Position numbers and translations under genes: made by a program
The notes under the pieces: model-generated
Database searches by the model: none
What the model was told of the DNA's origin: nothing
What the model saw: only the letters and a program-made list of their open reading frames with translations
Shown: in pieces, positions 54,506 to 64,000 of the stretch
Layout of the letters: the number at the start of each line of letters is the position of its first letter
How positions within the stretch are numbered: the stretch's first letter is position 1
Source of the DNA: Metaphire vulgaris
Lineage: Eukaryota > Annelida > Clitellata > Crassiclitellata > Megascolecidae
Direction: 5' to 3'
NCBI GenBank assembly: GCA_018105865.1
Contig: CM030837.1
Location: forward strand, 11,724,725-11,788,724
DNA length: 64,000 nucleotides

Positions 54506-55181
54506 TGGCCAGAGATGGGGAATACCCAGAGAGAAAGAAACCCATAAATCACGAGCCTTGACTGGTTGCACTTCGTGTGAGTGAATCCTCCAAGGCGTAG
54601 AGCTACTAATTATAATACCGCTTTCTTTAGTCCGTTCGCCATATGAGTTTCACATTACTATATATCTATCATCATTGAACCTAGGCATCTATTGCAGTTT
54701 AAAATCTCAGGCATCTTTACAATTTGAACGTAGACTTCATCTTTGTCAGGTTTTAGTTTTGGATATCAGCTTTGTGAAAACTTAGTCTTTTAGGTAATCT
54801 TCCAAAATACCAGACATTTGTAGAAACTGTAGAGGATTTGATGCTAAAAGACAAACTTACTTTGAACATGGATGACCTATTTGATGAAGTACTTTGAACA
54901 TGAATGACCTATTTGATGAAGTTGCACTCCTTCAGGCAAATTTTAGCTTGATTCAGAGCACTGAACTATTTACAGAATGCAAAACAACAAGCAGCAGATG
55001 GCTCAGGATCTTGAAAAGTGCTAATCACAAGTGTGTTAATGTTGTCAACATTGTTTCATTTGTGCTTTCAATTCCTGGAACATCAGCTTACTGTGAACGC
55101 ATATTTTATGCAATGTCATCTAAATAGCACAATGAAAGAAAGGGATGCTCTGTAGAACTAATTAAAAATAAACTTTTCATA

Positions 55182-56921
55182 CAGGATGTAAAAGTGAAAA
55201 GGGCACCCCTTTATGATATTTAATATCTCGGCTGTGTGTATAGCGATTTCAATTAAATTTATAGGCCATATACCCGGAAATGTTTTTGATAGCAATTGCC
55301 AAATTTCATGCTGATATTTTTAGTGTTTGCTGAAATATGGCCAAAAAACTAAATAGACCCACATTTTGAAATTGACATTGGAATATAACGTCATAATAAA
55401 GTGAACAAAAATTTTTATTTATTTATTTGGCCCTGAAAAGGGCCGTTTTAAAGGGGATTTCAGATGATTTGCTACGGGAGCAGGTGCTCAAAATGCCCCC
55501 GCAGCCTTCACACATGCCGACAAGCGCTTCTTCACTGACAATATCGACGTCTTGATCTGGTCCTCAGGCAAACTCTCCCAGATATTCTTCAGCACCGTCT
55601 TAAACTCCGTGATGTTTTGTGGCTTTGGCTGATACTTTTGATATCTGTCGAGTATGATTCCCCAGACGTGGAAGTCAAGTGGATTGATATCTGGGGAGTT
55701 GAGTGGCCAGTCATCTTTCTTGATGAAATCTGGACAATTTTGCTCCAGAAAATCCTGGGTCCTCAAAGCAGAGTGCGCAGGTGCTCCATCTTGCTGGAAT
55801 ATAAAATCTTCTAGCAAATCATGACAGTCCTGCAGGAGATCTGGTAGCAGCTGAGTTACGTAGCACTTGGCATTCACTTTGGATTTGTCTGGTACGAAGT
55901 GCAGGCGACCTTTGCCCTGATGGCACACTCCAGCAGACACCATGACATGTCTGGAAAACTTTGCCCGCTGCCTGACAAGTCGTTCTGATGGCAAATCTCC
56001 TTTCCTGCCCACACCCCACACTCGCTTGCCTTGACTGTTGACTGGCGGATCAAGGTATAAGGCCTTTTCGTCGGTGAAAAAGACCTTTTTAAGTTTGGTT
56101 ACAGTCAAGCGTCGCATCAAACGTCTGCAGCGAGACAAGCGCTTGTTCCTGACTGCGACGTTAAGGACCTGACCAGTGACACGCTTGAAACATTTCATGC
56201 CCAAATCCTTCTTAGCATTGTTCATAACAGAGGTATGGCTTATCCCCAACTGAGTGGCTATTTCTCGACTTGACTTACTTGTTCCAGGCTGACCCTCCTG
56301 AGAGCAGATCAATTCTGTGACCTGTCCAATATTTGCTGCAGTTCGCGCTGATCTGCGACCTCCACTGCCTGGCTTTCTGACCAATGCTGACCCTGTCTCA
56401 TCAACATGCTTGCAGATCTTATTCAGTGTGCGTAGCGACCAATTCTTTTCAGGATAAGCATTTTTAATTTTTTTAGCACCAAAACCCTGCTCCCGAAGCA
56501 TCTGAATTCGCAGTTTGTCCTCCGAAGACAATTTTGCCATCTTTCTCTGACAAACTGAGCAGAAAATAATAAGGTCAGGATTAGACAGAGATTGACTGCA
56601 GCCAATCATAATGCTGCTGTGTTTATCTGTTGACCATAAGAAACCTTGACATTGTCTGGCGCGATGAAAACAACGCTATTTTTAGAGTAAAAAAACGATA
56701 CATTTTATTATGACGTTATAATTCCAATGTCAATTTCAAAATGTGGGTCTCTTTAGTCTTTGGCCATATTTCAGCAAACACTAAAGATATCAGCATGAAA
56801 TTTGGCAATTGCTTCAAAAACATTCCCAGGTATATGGCCTATAAATTTCATTGAAATCACTATACACGCAGCCGAGATATTAAATATCATAAAGGGGTGC
56901 CCTTTTCACTTTTACACCCTG
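55182..56921 (-). mobile_element. Complete maT-type Tc1/mariner element, 1740 bp
   Basis: TA at 55180-55181 and 56922-56923. Long inverted repeats of about 219 bp (55182-55400 and 56704-56921), ends CAGGATGTAAAAGTG and (complemented) CAGGGTGTAAAAGTG, with few differences between the arms. One intact ORF on the minus strand. Confidence 0.95.
55488..56609 (-). CDS. Mariner/maT-like transposase (DD37D), intact
   Basis: 373 codons from the first ATG; the ATG at 56540 (MAKLSSEDKLRIQMLREQGF) is the likelier start, giving 350 residues, the usual family length. The N-terminal half has paired helix-turn-helix segments (about 24-70 and 110-140) with a Gly/Arg linker GSGGRRSART. Catalytic Asp are D180 (FFTDEKALYLD), D274 (FIFQQDGAPAHS) and D312 (NSPDINPLDFHVWG); 37 residues between the last two is the DD37D spacing of the maT group. 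It cuts and pastes DNA at TA in the nucleus. No stop or frameshift and near-identical inverted repeats suggest a young, possibly active copy. Confidence 0.93.
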   Translation of the reverse strand: MIGCSQSLSNPDLIIFCSVCQRKMAKLSSEDKLRIQMLREQGFGAKKIKNAYPEKNWSLRTLNKICKHVDETGSALVRKPGSGGRRSARTAANIGQVTELICSQEGQPGTSKSSREIATQLGISHTSVMNNAKKDLGMKCFKRVTGQVLNVAVRNKRLSRCRRLMRRLTVTKLKKVFFTDEKALYLDPPVNSQGKRVWGVGRKGDLPSERLVRQRAKFSRHVMVSAGVCHQGKGRLHFVPDKSKVNAKCYVTQLLPDLLQDCHDLLEDFIFQQDGAPAHSALRTQDFLEQNCPDFIKKDDWPLNSPDINPLDFHVWGIILDRYQKYQPKPQNITEFKTVLKNIWESLPEDQIKTSILSVKKRLSACVKAAGAF

Positions 56922-57118
56922 TATACTTTAACTTGCAAGACACTTGTCATGAATTTTCTGAAAAAAATTAAACATGATCCACAGTTGCTGAAGTGTACAA
57001 AAACTCAGAACAAATATAATTTTAAGAAATAACAGCTTAGCCTAGGACCTAGGCCATAGTGATTAGAATGTCTAGGCTATTGCAAAATTCGACATTGTTT
57101 TAAACGATTTTTACGTTA

Positions 57119-57732
57119 CCATATATACTCGAGATAAAGTCGATCCGAGTATAAGTCGACCCCTAGATTTTGGGTATTTGAAGGTGTCTAAAGTCATTGA
57201 CCCTGCTATAAGTCGAAGTGACGTCACCGCGGCGAACCCTCTTGAGGTGATAGTGAGAGTCGGAACAATGGCGGACGCGAAGTGGGCATGTAGCGGCAGT
57301 GGCGCCATTGTTTTGATTGAAAAACTGCGTTTTAGCTTTGAACTATCGAGAAACTGAACGATTTTGACATTCCCAGATTGATTCCTGACGATTAAGAAAA
57401 TTTTAAACCTGCTATTCGCTCATTCTTGACAATATAAAAATCTTAATTACCGGTAATCTTGAATTTTTGATATTTATGTAGCGCCAATATTTAATAAATA
57501 TTTATGTGGTGCCTATAAATTACCAATCTTAAAAGCGCTGATGTCAACTTTTATTTAGATGCCGTAGCGTATGTTGAAAATAATTACGCAGAGTTAGCTA
57601 AATTAATTATTTTTGACATGCTATGTATGGAAACTTTACCCAACAGTTAGTGCCTCGAGTATAAGTCGAGGTCAGGATATATAACCTGTGAATTGGCCTT
57701 AAATTTCTCGACTTTATCACGAATATATACGG
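57119..57732. mobile_element. TA-flanked MITE, 614 bp (copy 2 of an inverted pair)
   Basis: Ends CATATATACTCGAGATAAAG and (complemented) CCGTATATATTCGTGATAAA, each next to TA (57117-57118, 57733-57734). Reverse complement of 26943-27555 almost base for base. Both keep a short open frame by chance. Confidence 0.88.
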
Positions 57733-58460
57733 TAAGTAAAATTTAAAACACATGCACTTATGTTTTTGATTGATGTCCTTTATTGAAATTTGTCACAGTT
57801 GGCAACCCTAGGTATACAAGACAGTGATATTGCCGATCTTAATGTATGGATCTGAATCAGTGGCGTAGCCACGCCCGGGCAATTACGGGCAATGCCCGGG
57901 TTACTTTGCTTTTCTGCCCGGGTTGAAAAATTTTCGGGTTGACAACATTAAAAATTATGCCTTTAATTTTTGGGTTTGCTTAATTTTGCACTGCCATTCA
58001 CGTCATTGCAATATTATGTTAATAGTCAACTGCAGTCTCTTCTAAATGTGTTTCATTCGCTAGAAGAAAGCTAGAAGTGCAGTAATTACTACAGTCATTG
58101 TGTTTGGCTGGTCTATGTATCTACGTGATAAGCCTATATCGAATTTCAGTTACGGTGGTAATCGCCTGTCCGAGTGGACGATTTATTCCCTCTGCATCTT
58201 CCTCTACTCAATTGGACTCTGAAACTCTATATAAGGTGATAATTGGGGGGTACGAAGTACGGGCGTCAGCAGATGCTGAAGATTTATGAGTTGGTGACTG
58301 ATAGGCAGTGATTGCAGGGACAGCAGATAGCCGAAGCAGGGACATCTGAAGCCTCTTTGACCTGTGCGTGCTACGAATGTGTTTGGAATACTCAGAAGCA
58401 AAATGGCAGCTGCTTTGGGATTTGACCTTCTTGACCCGTTTCCCTGCTAACATTCCTTTA

Positions 58461-58540
58461 TTGTTATTGTTCATGACAATTTATATAGCGCCGTAACAGC
58501 AGAGGCCAAAATCAAGGGCGTATAATGTACAATGCCATCG
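58461..58540 (-). mobile_element. L2-like LINE 3' end
   Basis: Signature CATGACAATTTATATAGCGC then GCCAAAATCAAGGGCG, strongly truncated. Confidence 0.75.
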
Positions 58541-58984
58541 GAGCAAGCGGTTGTGCTTTACTAGTGGAGGTTTATACGGTTTATTACAAGTTCGCAAGAA
58601 TGAATTTATTGTTTTACTCACAATGTCGCGTTTAGTCGGATTTTTAAAAGACATGAGTTCTCGTATTGCTTTGACTTCAGGGTAGTTTCATTTATCGCAA
58701 TTAGTTAAAGTCATCTTTACCTAATAACATTATGATTAATCAATGATCACTAGCTCAGAGTCATTTATAATTAAATATAACTGGATGCTTAATTGGTTAT
58801 ACTTGTACACTTCTCGTTATTTGATTTTGACAATTCCAATGTTTATTTTGGTCATGTTTTATGTCGCTTTGTAGTCCTTATGACCTGCATATGTGAAACT
58901 TGAACTTCCTCCAAGTTAACTGACCGATTGATGTCTATTGTTAAGTTCCCCATGTTAATTTTGTAAAAAAAAATTGTTGAGGTG

Positions 58985-59096
58985 GGGCTGTCCATAAATT
59001 ACGCAAAATGGGGCGGGTTTGAAAAGTTTGGCAGGTGTTGACAAGGGGGGTCAAAATTCGCCAAAATTGTTTGCGTAATTTACGGACAGCCCTTGG
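58985..59096. mobile_element. GGGCTGTCC-ended MITE, about 112 bp
   Basis: Left GGGGCTGTCCATAAATTACG, right CGTAATTTACGGACAGCCC. 'ggcaggtgttgacaaggggg' inside. Confidence 0.85.
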
Positions 59097-59505
59097 TCAG
59101 CTGCCCGGGTTACATTTTGAGTCTGGTTACGCCACTGATCTGAATGTATCCAAATATGTTTGTTTCTGTTGTTATACTTAAGCTACTTTTGCACACCCAT
59201 AGTCCCACATATGCATTACATTGTGTAGTTGGAAGAAAAATAAGCAAGGGATTTGAAAGATATTGTTTTCTATTTTAGATTTTCTTGTCGACTTGATGGC
59301 TAGTGTTGCTTTCATGTCACCTATTTTGGCATCAGAATTTGCTTTCATTACTGAAAATCATGATAACCAATGATGACTACTGTGTTTTAGCTGCTACCAC
59401 AATTGTGCTTTACTACTTTATTCTGAACAGGCTTATGAGCTGTATTAAGGTTTTTCTGAATCAAGAACAGGACAACTACCCCATCTGCAAAACAATATTT
59501 AAACT

Positions 59506-60462
59506 ATGGAATGTTGTGAATGGGCTGGAAGCATGCAAAGACCAGCAACTTCGAAACCAAAAATACATCCAAGAGATAGCGATTTCAGAGTCTCTGATTC
59601 CAGATCTGATGACAACACTAAAACATCGCTTACAGACGACTGGGATGAGAATCCTAGTTGCTATCTTCTATGCAGCAAAGAACGCTTTTCCATGTCATGT
59701 CCATTGACTGAAATAAACTGTTCCGACTTTGATACTACTTCAAAGCCTTTTGATCCTTTTGCCACAATTCAAGATGACGACGACATTACCATTGATATTG
59801 AGAAGCATTATGAAACTGCAACTGATGAAACAATTTTTGATCCCTGGCAAACAATTCATGATGATGATGATGTATTTATAACTTGTCCTGATGTTGCAAA
59901 TAGCCATATAAGCAAAGATACCTGCAAATTGTCATTGTTTGAGGACAACCATATCCTCAATGCAAATAAAAATAATTCTGTAGATGAAAGGAACAGCAGT
60001 AACAATTCAACAACATCCTCAAAAGATGAAAATTCTATCTATGAACCACTAGAGCCATTTCACTCAGCACTAACAAAGAATAAATGGAACTTATGGGTGC
60101 GTTTACCTATAGCCAGGAAAGGAAAACTGCTGCTAAGTCAGAGCCGTTATTGGAAACCGGTCTTGGTAAAGCTGTTGAACCTAGGATCGAGCTTTGTGAT
60201 TCGATTATACAATGACTTTGCTGAACGTGACCTACTTCATGAATTGTTATTACTTCCAACCAACTCCATTTACAGTGAGGGGCTTCAAATGGTTGACCAC
60301 TCATCAATTGGACCAAAATTTCACATAATTACTCTTTGCGACATTACATATGAAGAGAGGTTAAGCGTTCAGAGCAACAATAAAACCTTCCCGAAATTTC
60401 ATGATATAACAAGCATCAACAGCTTCCAGCAGTTTAGAAACCTCATTCATAAAATGCCAAAG
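59506..60462 (+). CDS. Stonin-like AP-2 adaptor, exon with DPF/DPW motifs and stonin homology domain
   Basis: A 319-codon exon. ATG at 59506 follows an in-frame TAA at 59500, so it is probably the start. Residues 1-190 form a low-complexity acidic linker with DPF (83-85) and DPW (112-114), the motifs by which endocytic adaptors bind the AP-2 alpha appendage. Residues about 191-319 (NKWNLWVRLPIARKGKLLLS, YWKPVLVKL, RLYND, ITYEERLSV, FRNLIHKMPK) match the stonin homology domain. The donor is AAG|GTCTTT (60463), phase 0; reading past it reaches a stop after five codons. Stonins sort synaptotagmin during synaptic-vesicle endocytosis. Stonin-1 versus stonin-2/StonedB cannot be told apart from this part. 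Confidence 0.88.
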
Positions 60463-60873
60463 GTCTTTACTCACTAAACTTAGCAACATAAAAGCACCTA
60501 TTTTATATAATTAGATTAAGTAGATACCTAATTAGCATTGCATATATTCTATATCATTTGTTAAATTAATGAAAATTGCACAAAACAGTTCATATCAAAT
60601 CTATCTATTTCTTATCTTTCTTAAGCAATTCAAGTTCTTGTATGGAATCAATGCTTAGCACAATTCAGAATAGTCATGAATCAAATTAGAGGAAATATGA
60701 ATACGAACATTAATTTTATTCTTTATATGAAATAGATCCTGCTAGGTGACATTATAACTGGAAAAGAATTTGATACTTCGTTGGTTTTCAATAAATGATG
60801 AGTAAACTGCTAATATATAAACAAAAATAGATACCGGTAATTATATTATTCTTTGTGCATTTTGTTGACTAAG

Positions 60874-61753
60874 GTCAGTATGATTGTGAGACATGTGTCA
60901 GATCATCGAGAATTAATCAAGTTTGGAAGTCGTGACCCAGATGACATCAAACAGTTCCAGCGAGTCGTTGAGGATGCCCTATTTCATCAGGAATTTCGAA
61001 GACAGGTCCCGCATATATACAGTCAAGAGGAACTGCTTATTGAAATCATTGATGAATACTATGCAAAGCTCAACTATCGAGGTGGAGTCAATTTGCATAA
61101 GGCTCGTGTTCGAATCTTCTGTGTTGCTTTCCTTTCAGGCATGCCAATAGTTGAAATTGGTCTGAATGATGAACGTCGGAATGGCAAAGAAATTGTTCGA
61201 CGACAAGACATTGTGCCCTTAGAAGTTGAAGACTGGATTGGCATGGAGGATGTGGAATTGAGCAACTGTGTCAGTCAAAAAGATTTTGATAAAAGGATGG
61301 TCATAAAATTCCAACCACCAGATGCTTGTCGATATGAGCTGATGCGCTACAGAATTCGACCTATTGTTGATCGAGAGCTTCCTTTGCGTGCTTGTGGTCA
61401 GACCTCGATCATCAACCAACATGTTCATATTCGCTGTGAGCTTTGTGTACCAGCGTACTTTCTTGTCGGTGAGCGCATCTGTCAGACACCTTGCCGGGAA
61501 ATTGAAGTTCAAATCCCAATTCCAGATTCTTGGGTCTATTTGTTTCATGTAGAAAAACTTTTTCGCTCTGGGTTGGGAGTTACTCAAGTTAAAAAAATTC
61601 CTGGTGCTCTTAAAGGGCTGGAGCGACTAGCACTCTTCTCTCAAGGTATTCTACAACCAAGCATGATAAGTGTATCCACAGGAACTGCCCAGTATGAGGA
61701 CCTATTCAAAGCCATTATATGGAAGATCAATGCTCTTCCTGAAGTAGAAGAAG
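60874..61753 (+). CDS. Stonin-like AP-2 adaptor, exon with mu-homology domain
   Basis: An 880-bp exon, acceptor GACTAAG| at 60873, beginning VSMIVRHV in phase 0 with the previous exon. It encodes the first two-thirds of the mu-homology domain: VRIFCVAFLSGMPIVEIGLN, GKEIVRRQDIVP, FQPPDACRYELMRYRIRP, IPIPDSWVYLF and STGTAQYEDLFKAIIWKINA. The GLND…KGxEIVxRQDI and DACRxELMRxR signatures are those of stonins rather than AP-2 mu itself. It ends E-E-G with donor AAG|GTATGT at 61754, phase 1. The C-terminal third of the domain was not found before base 64000. The 410-bp intron between the exons is plain AT-rich DNA. Confidence 0.92.
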
Positions 61754-62174
61754 GTATGTAATAAAGACTTGGCTCTAAATTATATCATCTTCAGGGTGCA
61801 TTGTTCAGTGTTAAAATCAGTTTTTAGAAATTTTCAGATTTTGAAGTCACTATAATGGCTGTCTTTAGCAGCAAATTGAAAAATTTATGGTATAATAGAA
61901 TCAGATTTTGAGATTTGGAGCAAATTACCAGACTAGCTAACATTATCAGCAACCAACCTAACCTCCCGTCAACTAATACAATTTGTCATTGGTTTATACA
62001 AATCTCAAGACCAGTCTAGACTTGAACAGGCTACTCAGCCTATTCATGACTATGCTAATGATGCAAAGGCACAGTTGTATAATCCTAAACACATTGCTTA
62101 CAAGTATCCTCTATAATATAATTTCCTATGTCTGTCAGTATTTTGTCTGCCACGCTGCTGTCAATCAGGTCCGC
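61754..62174. other. Stonin gene intron
   Basis: AT-rich. No further exon recognised. Confidence 0.5.
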
Positions 62175-62407
62175 CAGAGATGTCCATGGGTCCATTTTTT
62201 AGAACACAATCCAATCCAACCCATCAAATCTCCAACCCAACCCATGCCGATAATAGGTTTACTTGACCCAACCCAACCCAACCCACTGTAATACATTAAG
62301 GTTTCTTAAACCATGACTTATTTTCTGACCCAACCCAACCCCCTATTAATATGGAAAAGTCTGACCCAACCCAACTCATGGATTAACCCAACCCATGGAC
62401 ATTTCTG
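62175..62407. mobile_element. hAT MITE with CCCAACCCAA words, 233 bp
   Basis: Ends CAGAGATGTCCATGGGT and ACCCATGGACATTTCTG; TSD AGGTCCGC perfect on both sides (62167-62174, 62408-62415). The interior is mostly reiterated CCAACCCAACCC. Confidence 0.95.
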
Positions 62408-62415
62408 AGGTCCGC

Positions 62416-62605
62416 GCGGTCCTATGGGCCTGCCCCTGAAGGCTACTTCAGCTACGGGTACGGAACCATTCTCCTTCCCCTCCCCTTTCCTTCCCCCTCC
62501 CTTCCTACCTTCCTCTCCTCCTTTGCCCCTTTCCACCTCTCCCTTCCCTCGCCCTCTGCCTCCCCTCCCCTCCCTCCTCCTGTAGGCTCCTTTCAGGGGC
62601 ACAGC
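62416..62605. repeat. C+T-rich tract between inverted CCCCTGAA blocks
   Basis: CCTTCCCCTCCC-type tract (62470-62580) between 'gcctgcccctgaaggctac' and the partly complementary 'gtaggctcctttcaggggca'. Probably a decayed MITE. The basic frame on the minus strand is a composition artefact. Confidence 0.5.
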
Positions 62606-62760
62606 CACCTATGGGGTGAAACCCCCTTTGGAGTCATAGACCCAAACAGAGTCATAGACTCCATTCAGGAGATGCAGCCCTCGTGGTGGCAAAGTCACCC
62701 ATTGGGGCCATAGGCCTCAAGCAGAGCCTACACGTGGACAATTTGTACATTGCCCTAAAC

Positions 62761-63141
62761 CAGTGCTTCCCAACCTGTGTGTCATGGCACACAAATGTTC
62801 CGCAGCAACGGTAGAAGTATGCAGTGGCAAAATGTTGGAAAATAGTAAAATAATAATGGTACTGTATTAATTGTTAATTTTAAGTTGAATTATATCTCTT
62901 CAATGAAGTTAAGCATGAAATACATGAAATAGTGAAACAGATTGCAAAGAAAATATGTACTAATGAAGAATGGTAGTCAATATTATGCTGTATGCTAGAC
63001 TAGAGTATAAGAAATAGTACTAGTAGGCCTATACAAATGCATCATTTAAAAATGAAATGTGTGCATATCGGCTGCTGTGTACCATTGAATGTATGTTTCT
63101 TGGATGTTGTACCATGGCAGGAAAAATTTTGGGAAGCACTG
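62761..63141. mobile_element. hAT MITE, 381 bp
   Basis: Left CAGTGCTTCCCAACC, right TTGGGAAGCACTG; TSD CCCTAAAC perfect on both sides (62753-62760, 63142-63149), with central TA. Confidence 0.95.
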
Positions 63142-63241
63142 CCCTAAACTGATGTCATAACCATGAAAATTTAAAAGTACTTCTTAACAATTCCCTCTAT
63201 CAAGGCAAAATTTTTTAATGATAATCATGTATTCATCAATA

Positions 63242-63781
63242 CCGTATTATCTCGCGTATAAGACGTACTTCTTTCTCTTAAAAATTGGTTCAATGTGTGG
63301 GTGTGTATTATACATAGGAATACATTTTATGTACATACAATTTTATGTACATAACATACGTAATTTTAATTTAGCCGTATTTTTACGCATATAACACGCA
63401 CATTATATGGGTTTTTACCTACGCAGTGGGTGGTGAAGGAAAACGTTGTTTGCACATCAATTTTCAAAAAGAATTTGCCAGAAAATTGTGATTGTCTAGG
63501 TTACTCAATAAACATTCTGTCATTGATAGCTAAAAAAAATGATGTAGACTTATTGTTTTATGGCTTCATGACGGCTGCTGGCAGGGGGAAACTGTCTACT
63601 CTTCCAATTTTTAGCAGAATTTGAAAGACAATTGTGATTATCCAGGTTAATTAATAGACATTTTCAAAGGAAATTTTGGGTGCATATTATACATAGGTAT
63701 TAACATTTTTACATTATGATAACTCTAAAAACTAAGGGTGCGTATTATACTTAGGTGCGTATTATACCCAAGATAATACGG
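63242..63781. mobile_element. TA-flanked MITE ('cgtataagac' type), intact
   Basis: Ends CCGTATTATCTCGCGTATAA and (complemented) CCGTATTATCTTGGGTATAA, each next to TA (63240-63241, 63782-63783). Same family as 15071-16436. The 64-codon open frame inside is without similarity. Confidence 0.88.
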
Positions 63782-64000
63782 TAATGTTGTTATTCATGAA
63801 TTATTGAATTAAAAATTAAATAGTTCAATTGACGTTTTAAAGGAATTAAAATATTGTCCAACCCCTAGCAAGCCATTTTTTCCCATATGGCCAACTATAT
63901 GTGGTGTTATCGTGAGCTGAAAACCCGGCAAATATCTTACTGCTCAGCAAGCTATGTTTCCAGTCAAAGACAAATCATTGGACAAAATCCTAGAACATTT

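Larger units (their letters stand above)
54700..57032 (+). pseudogene. hAT transposase C-terminal relic interrupted by a mariner
   Basis: The plus strand encodes DDLFDEV-like residues, VNIVSFVLSIPGTSAYCERI then FYAMSSK (about 55030-55125), and VELIKNKLFI to 55181. After the mariner at 55182-56921 it resumes (frame-shifted) with NFLKKIKHDPQLLKCTKTQN ending at 57032. IPGTSAYCERIF is the hATC motif of a subgroup distinct from the fragment at 7845. A 30-bp tandem duplication ('tttgaacatgaatgacctat') occurs at 54859-54922. Several stops. Confidence 0.8.
57858..59137. mobile_element. hAT element with CAGTGGCGTAGCC ends, 1280 bp
   Basis: Left CAGTGGCGTAGCCACGCCCG, right GGTTACGCCACTG; TSD ATCTGAAT perfect on both sides (57850-57857, 59138-59145). 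Same family as 48793-53205. Contains an L2-like 3' end and a GGGCTGTCC MITE. Confidence 0.95.

Noticed and set aside
62190..62400. CCCAACCCAACC repeats as interstitial telomere sequence
   Set aside because: They lie within the exact TIR and TSD boundaries of a hAT MITE and are its internal words.

Overview
This is a window of animal nuclear DNA. Short exons with consensus splice sites encode fragments of two conserved eukaryotic genes, and almost everything else is transposon sequence. EFR3 and a stonin, many hAT and TTAA-flanked elements, L2/CR1-like, CR1 and RTE-like LINEs, and hundreds of bases of microsatellite suggest a repeat-rich metazoan, probably a marine invertebrate. I cannot name the species from sequence alone.

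Host genes. (1) The 5' part of EFR3, the palmitoylated plasma-membrane anchor for PI4KIIIalpha, lies on the minus strand. Four exons (12797-12873, 6870-6997, 4888-5038, 2760-2881) join in frame, and a weak candidate first exon is at 13998-14016. Its introns hold TTAA elements, hAT elements and LINE fragments. The rest of the gene should lie left of the window. (2) A stonin-like AP-2 adaptor lies on the plus strand in two exons (59506-60462, 60874-61753). It carries DPF/DPW motifs, a stonin homology domain and most of the mu-homology domain; the last exon(s) lie right of the window.

Mobile DNA, left to right. 1-880 L2-like LINE. 1329-2317 TTAA element. 5.2-5.7 kb mariner relic. 7383-10904 TTAA element stuffed with hAT elements. 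10964-11938 and 16848-17914 TTAA elements. 15071-16436 TA-flanked MITE holding a hAT MITE. 18.4-19.9 kb mariner and LINE relics. 19.9-24.8 kb an RTE-like LINE split by a 3-kb hAT that itself holds two TTAA elements. 26.3-29.3 kb hAT with a captured flank, a MITE and a LINE. 29.9-32.0 kb RTE relic and MITEs. 32291-35407 a hAT MITE holding what I read as a CAC-terminal transposon with a RAG1/Transib/CMC-like transposase. 36-39.5 kb CR1, L2 and RTE LINEs. 39666-42980 and 50320-52232 two copies of one composite hAT. 43158-45283 an LTR-like insertion in a TAG microsatellite. 45.6-48.4 kb hAT MITEs. 48655-53323 a five-level nest. 55182-56921 an intact maT-type mariner. 57.1-59.1 kb MITEs. 61.8-64 kb three MITEs.

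Most elements were delimited by eye from paired terminal inverted repeats and matching target-site duplications (TSDs), so their ends are often exact to the base. The most notable object is 32463-34965, where an otherwise anonymous protein has RAG1-like spacing of putative catalytic and zinc-binding residues and lies between 11-bp inverted repeats that begin CAC.
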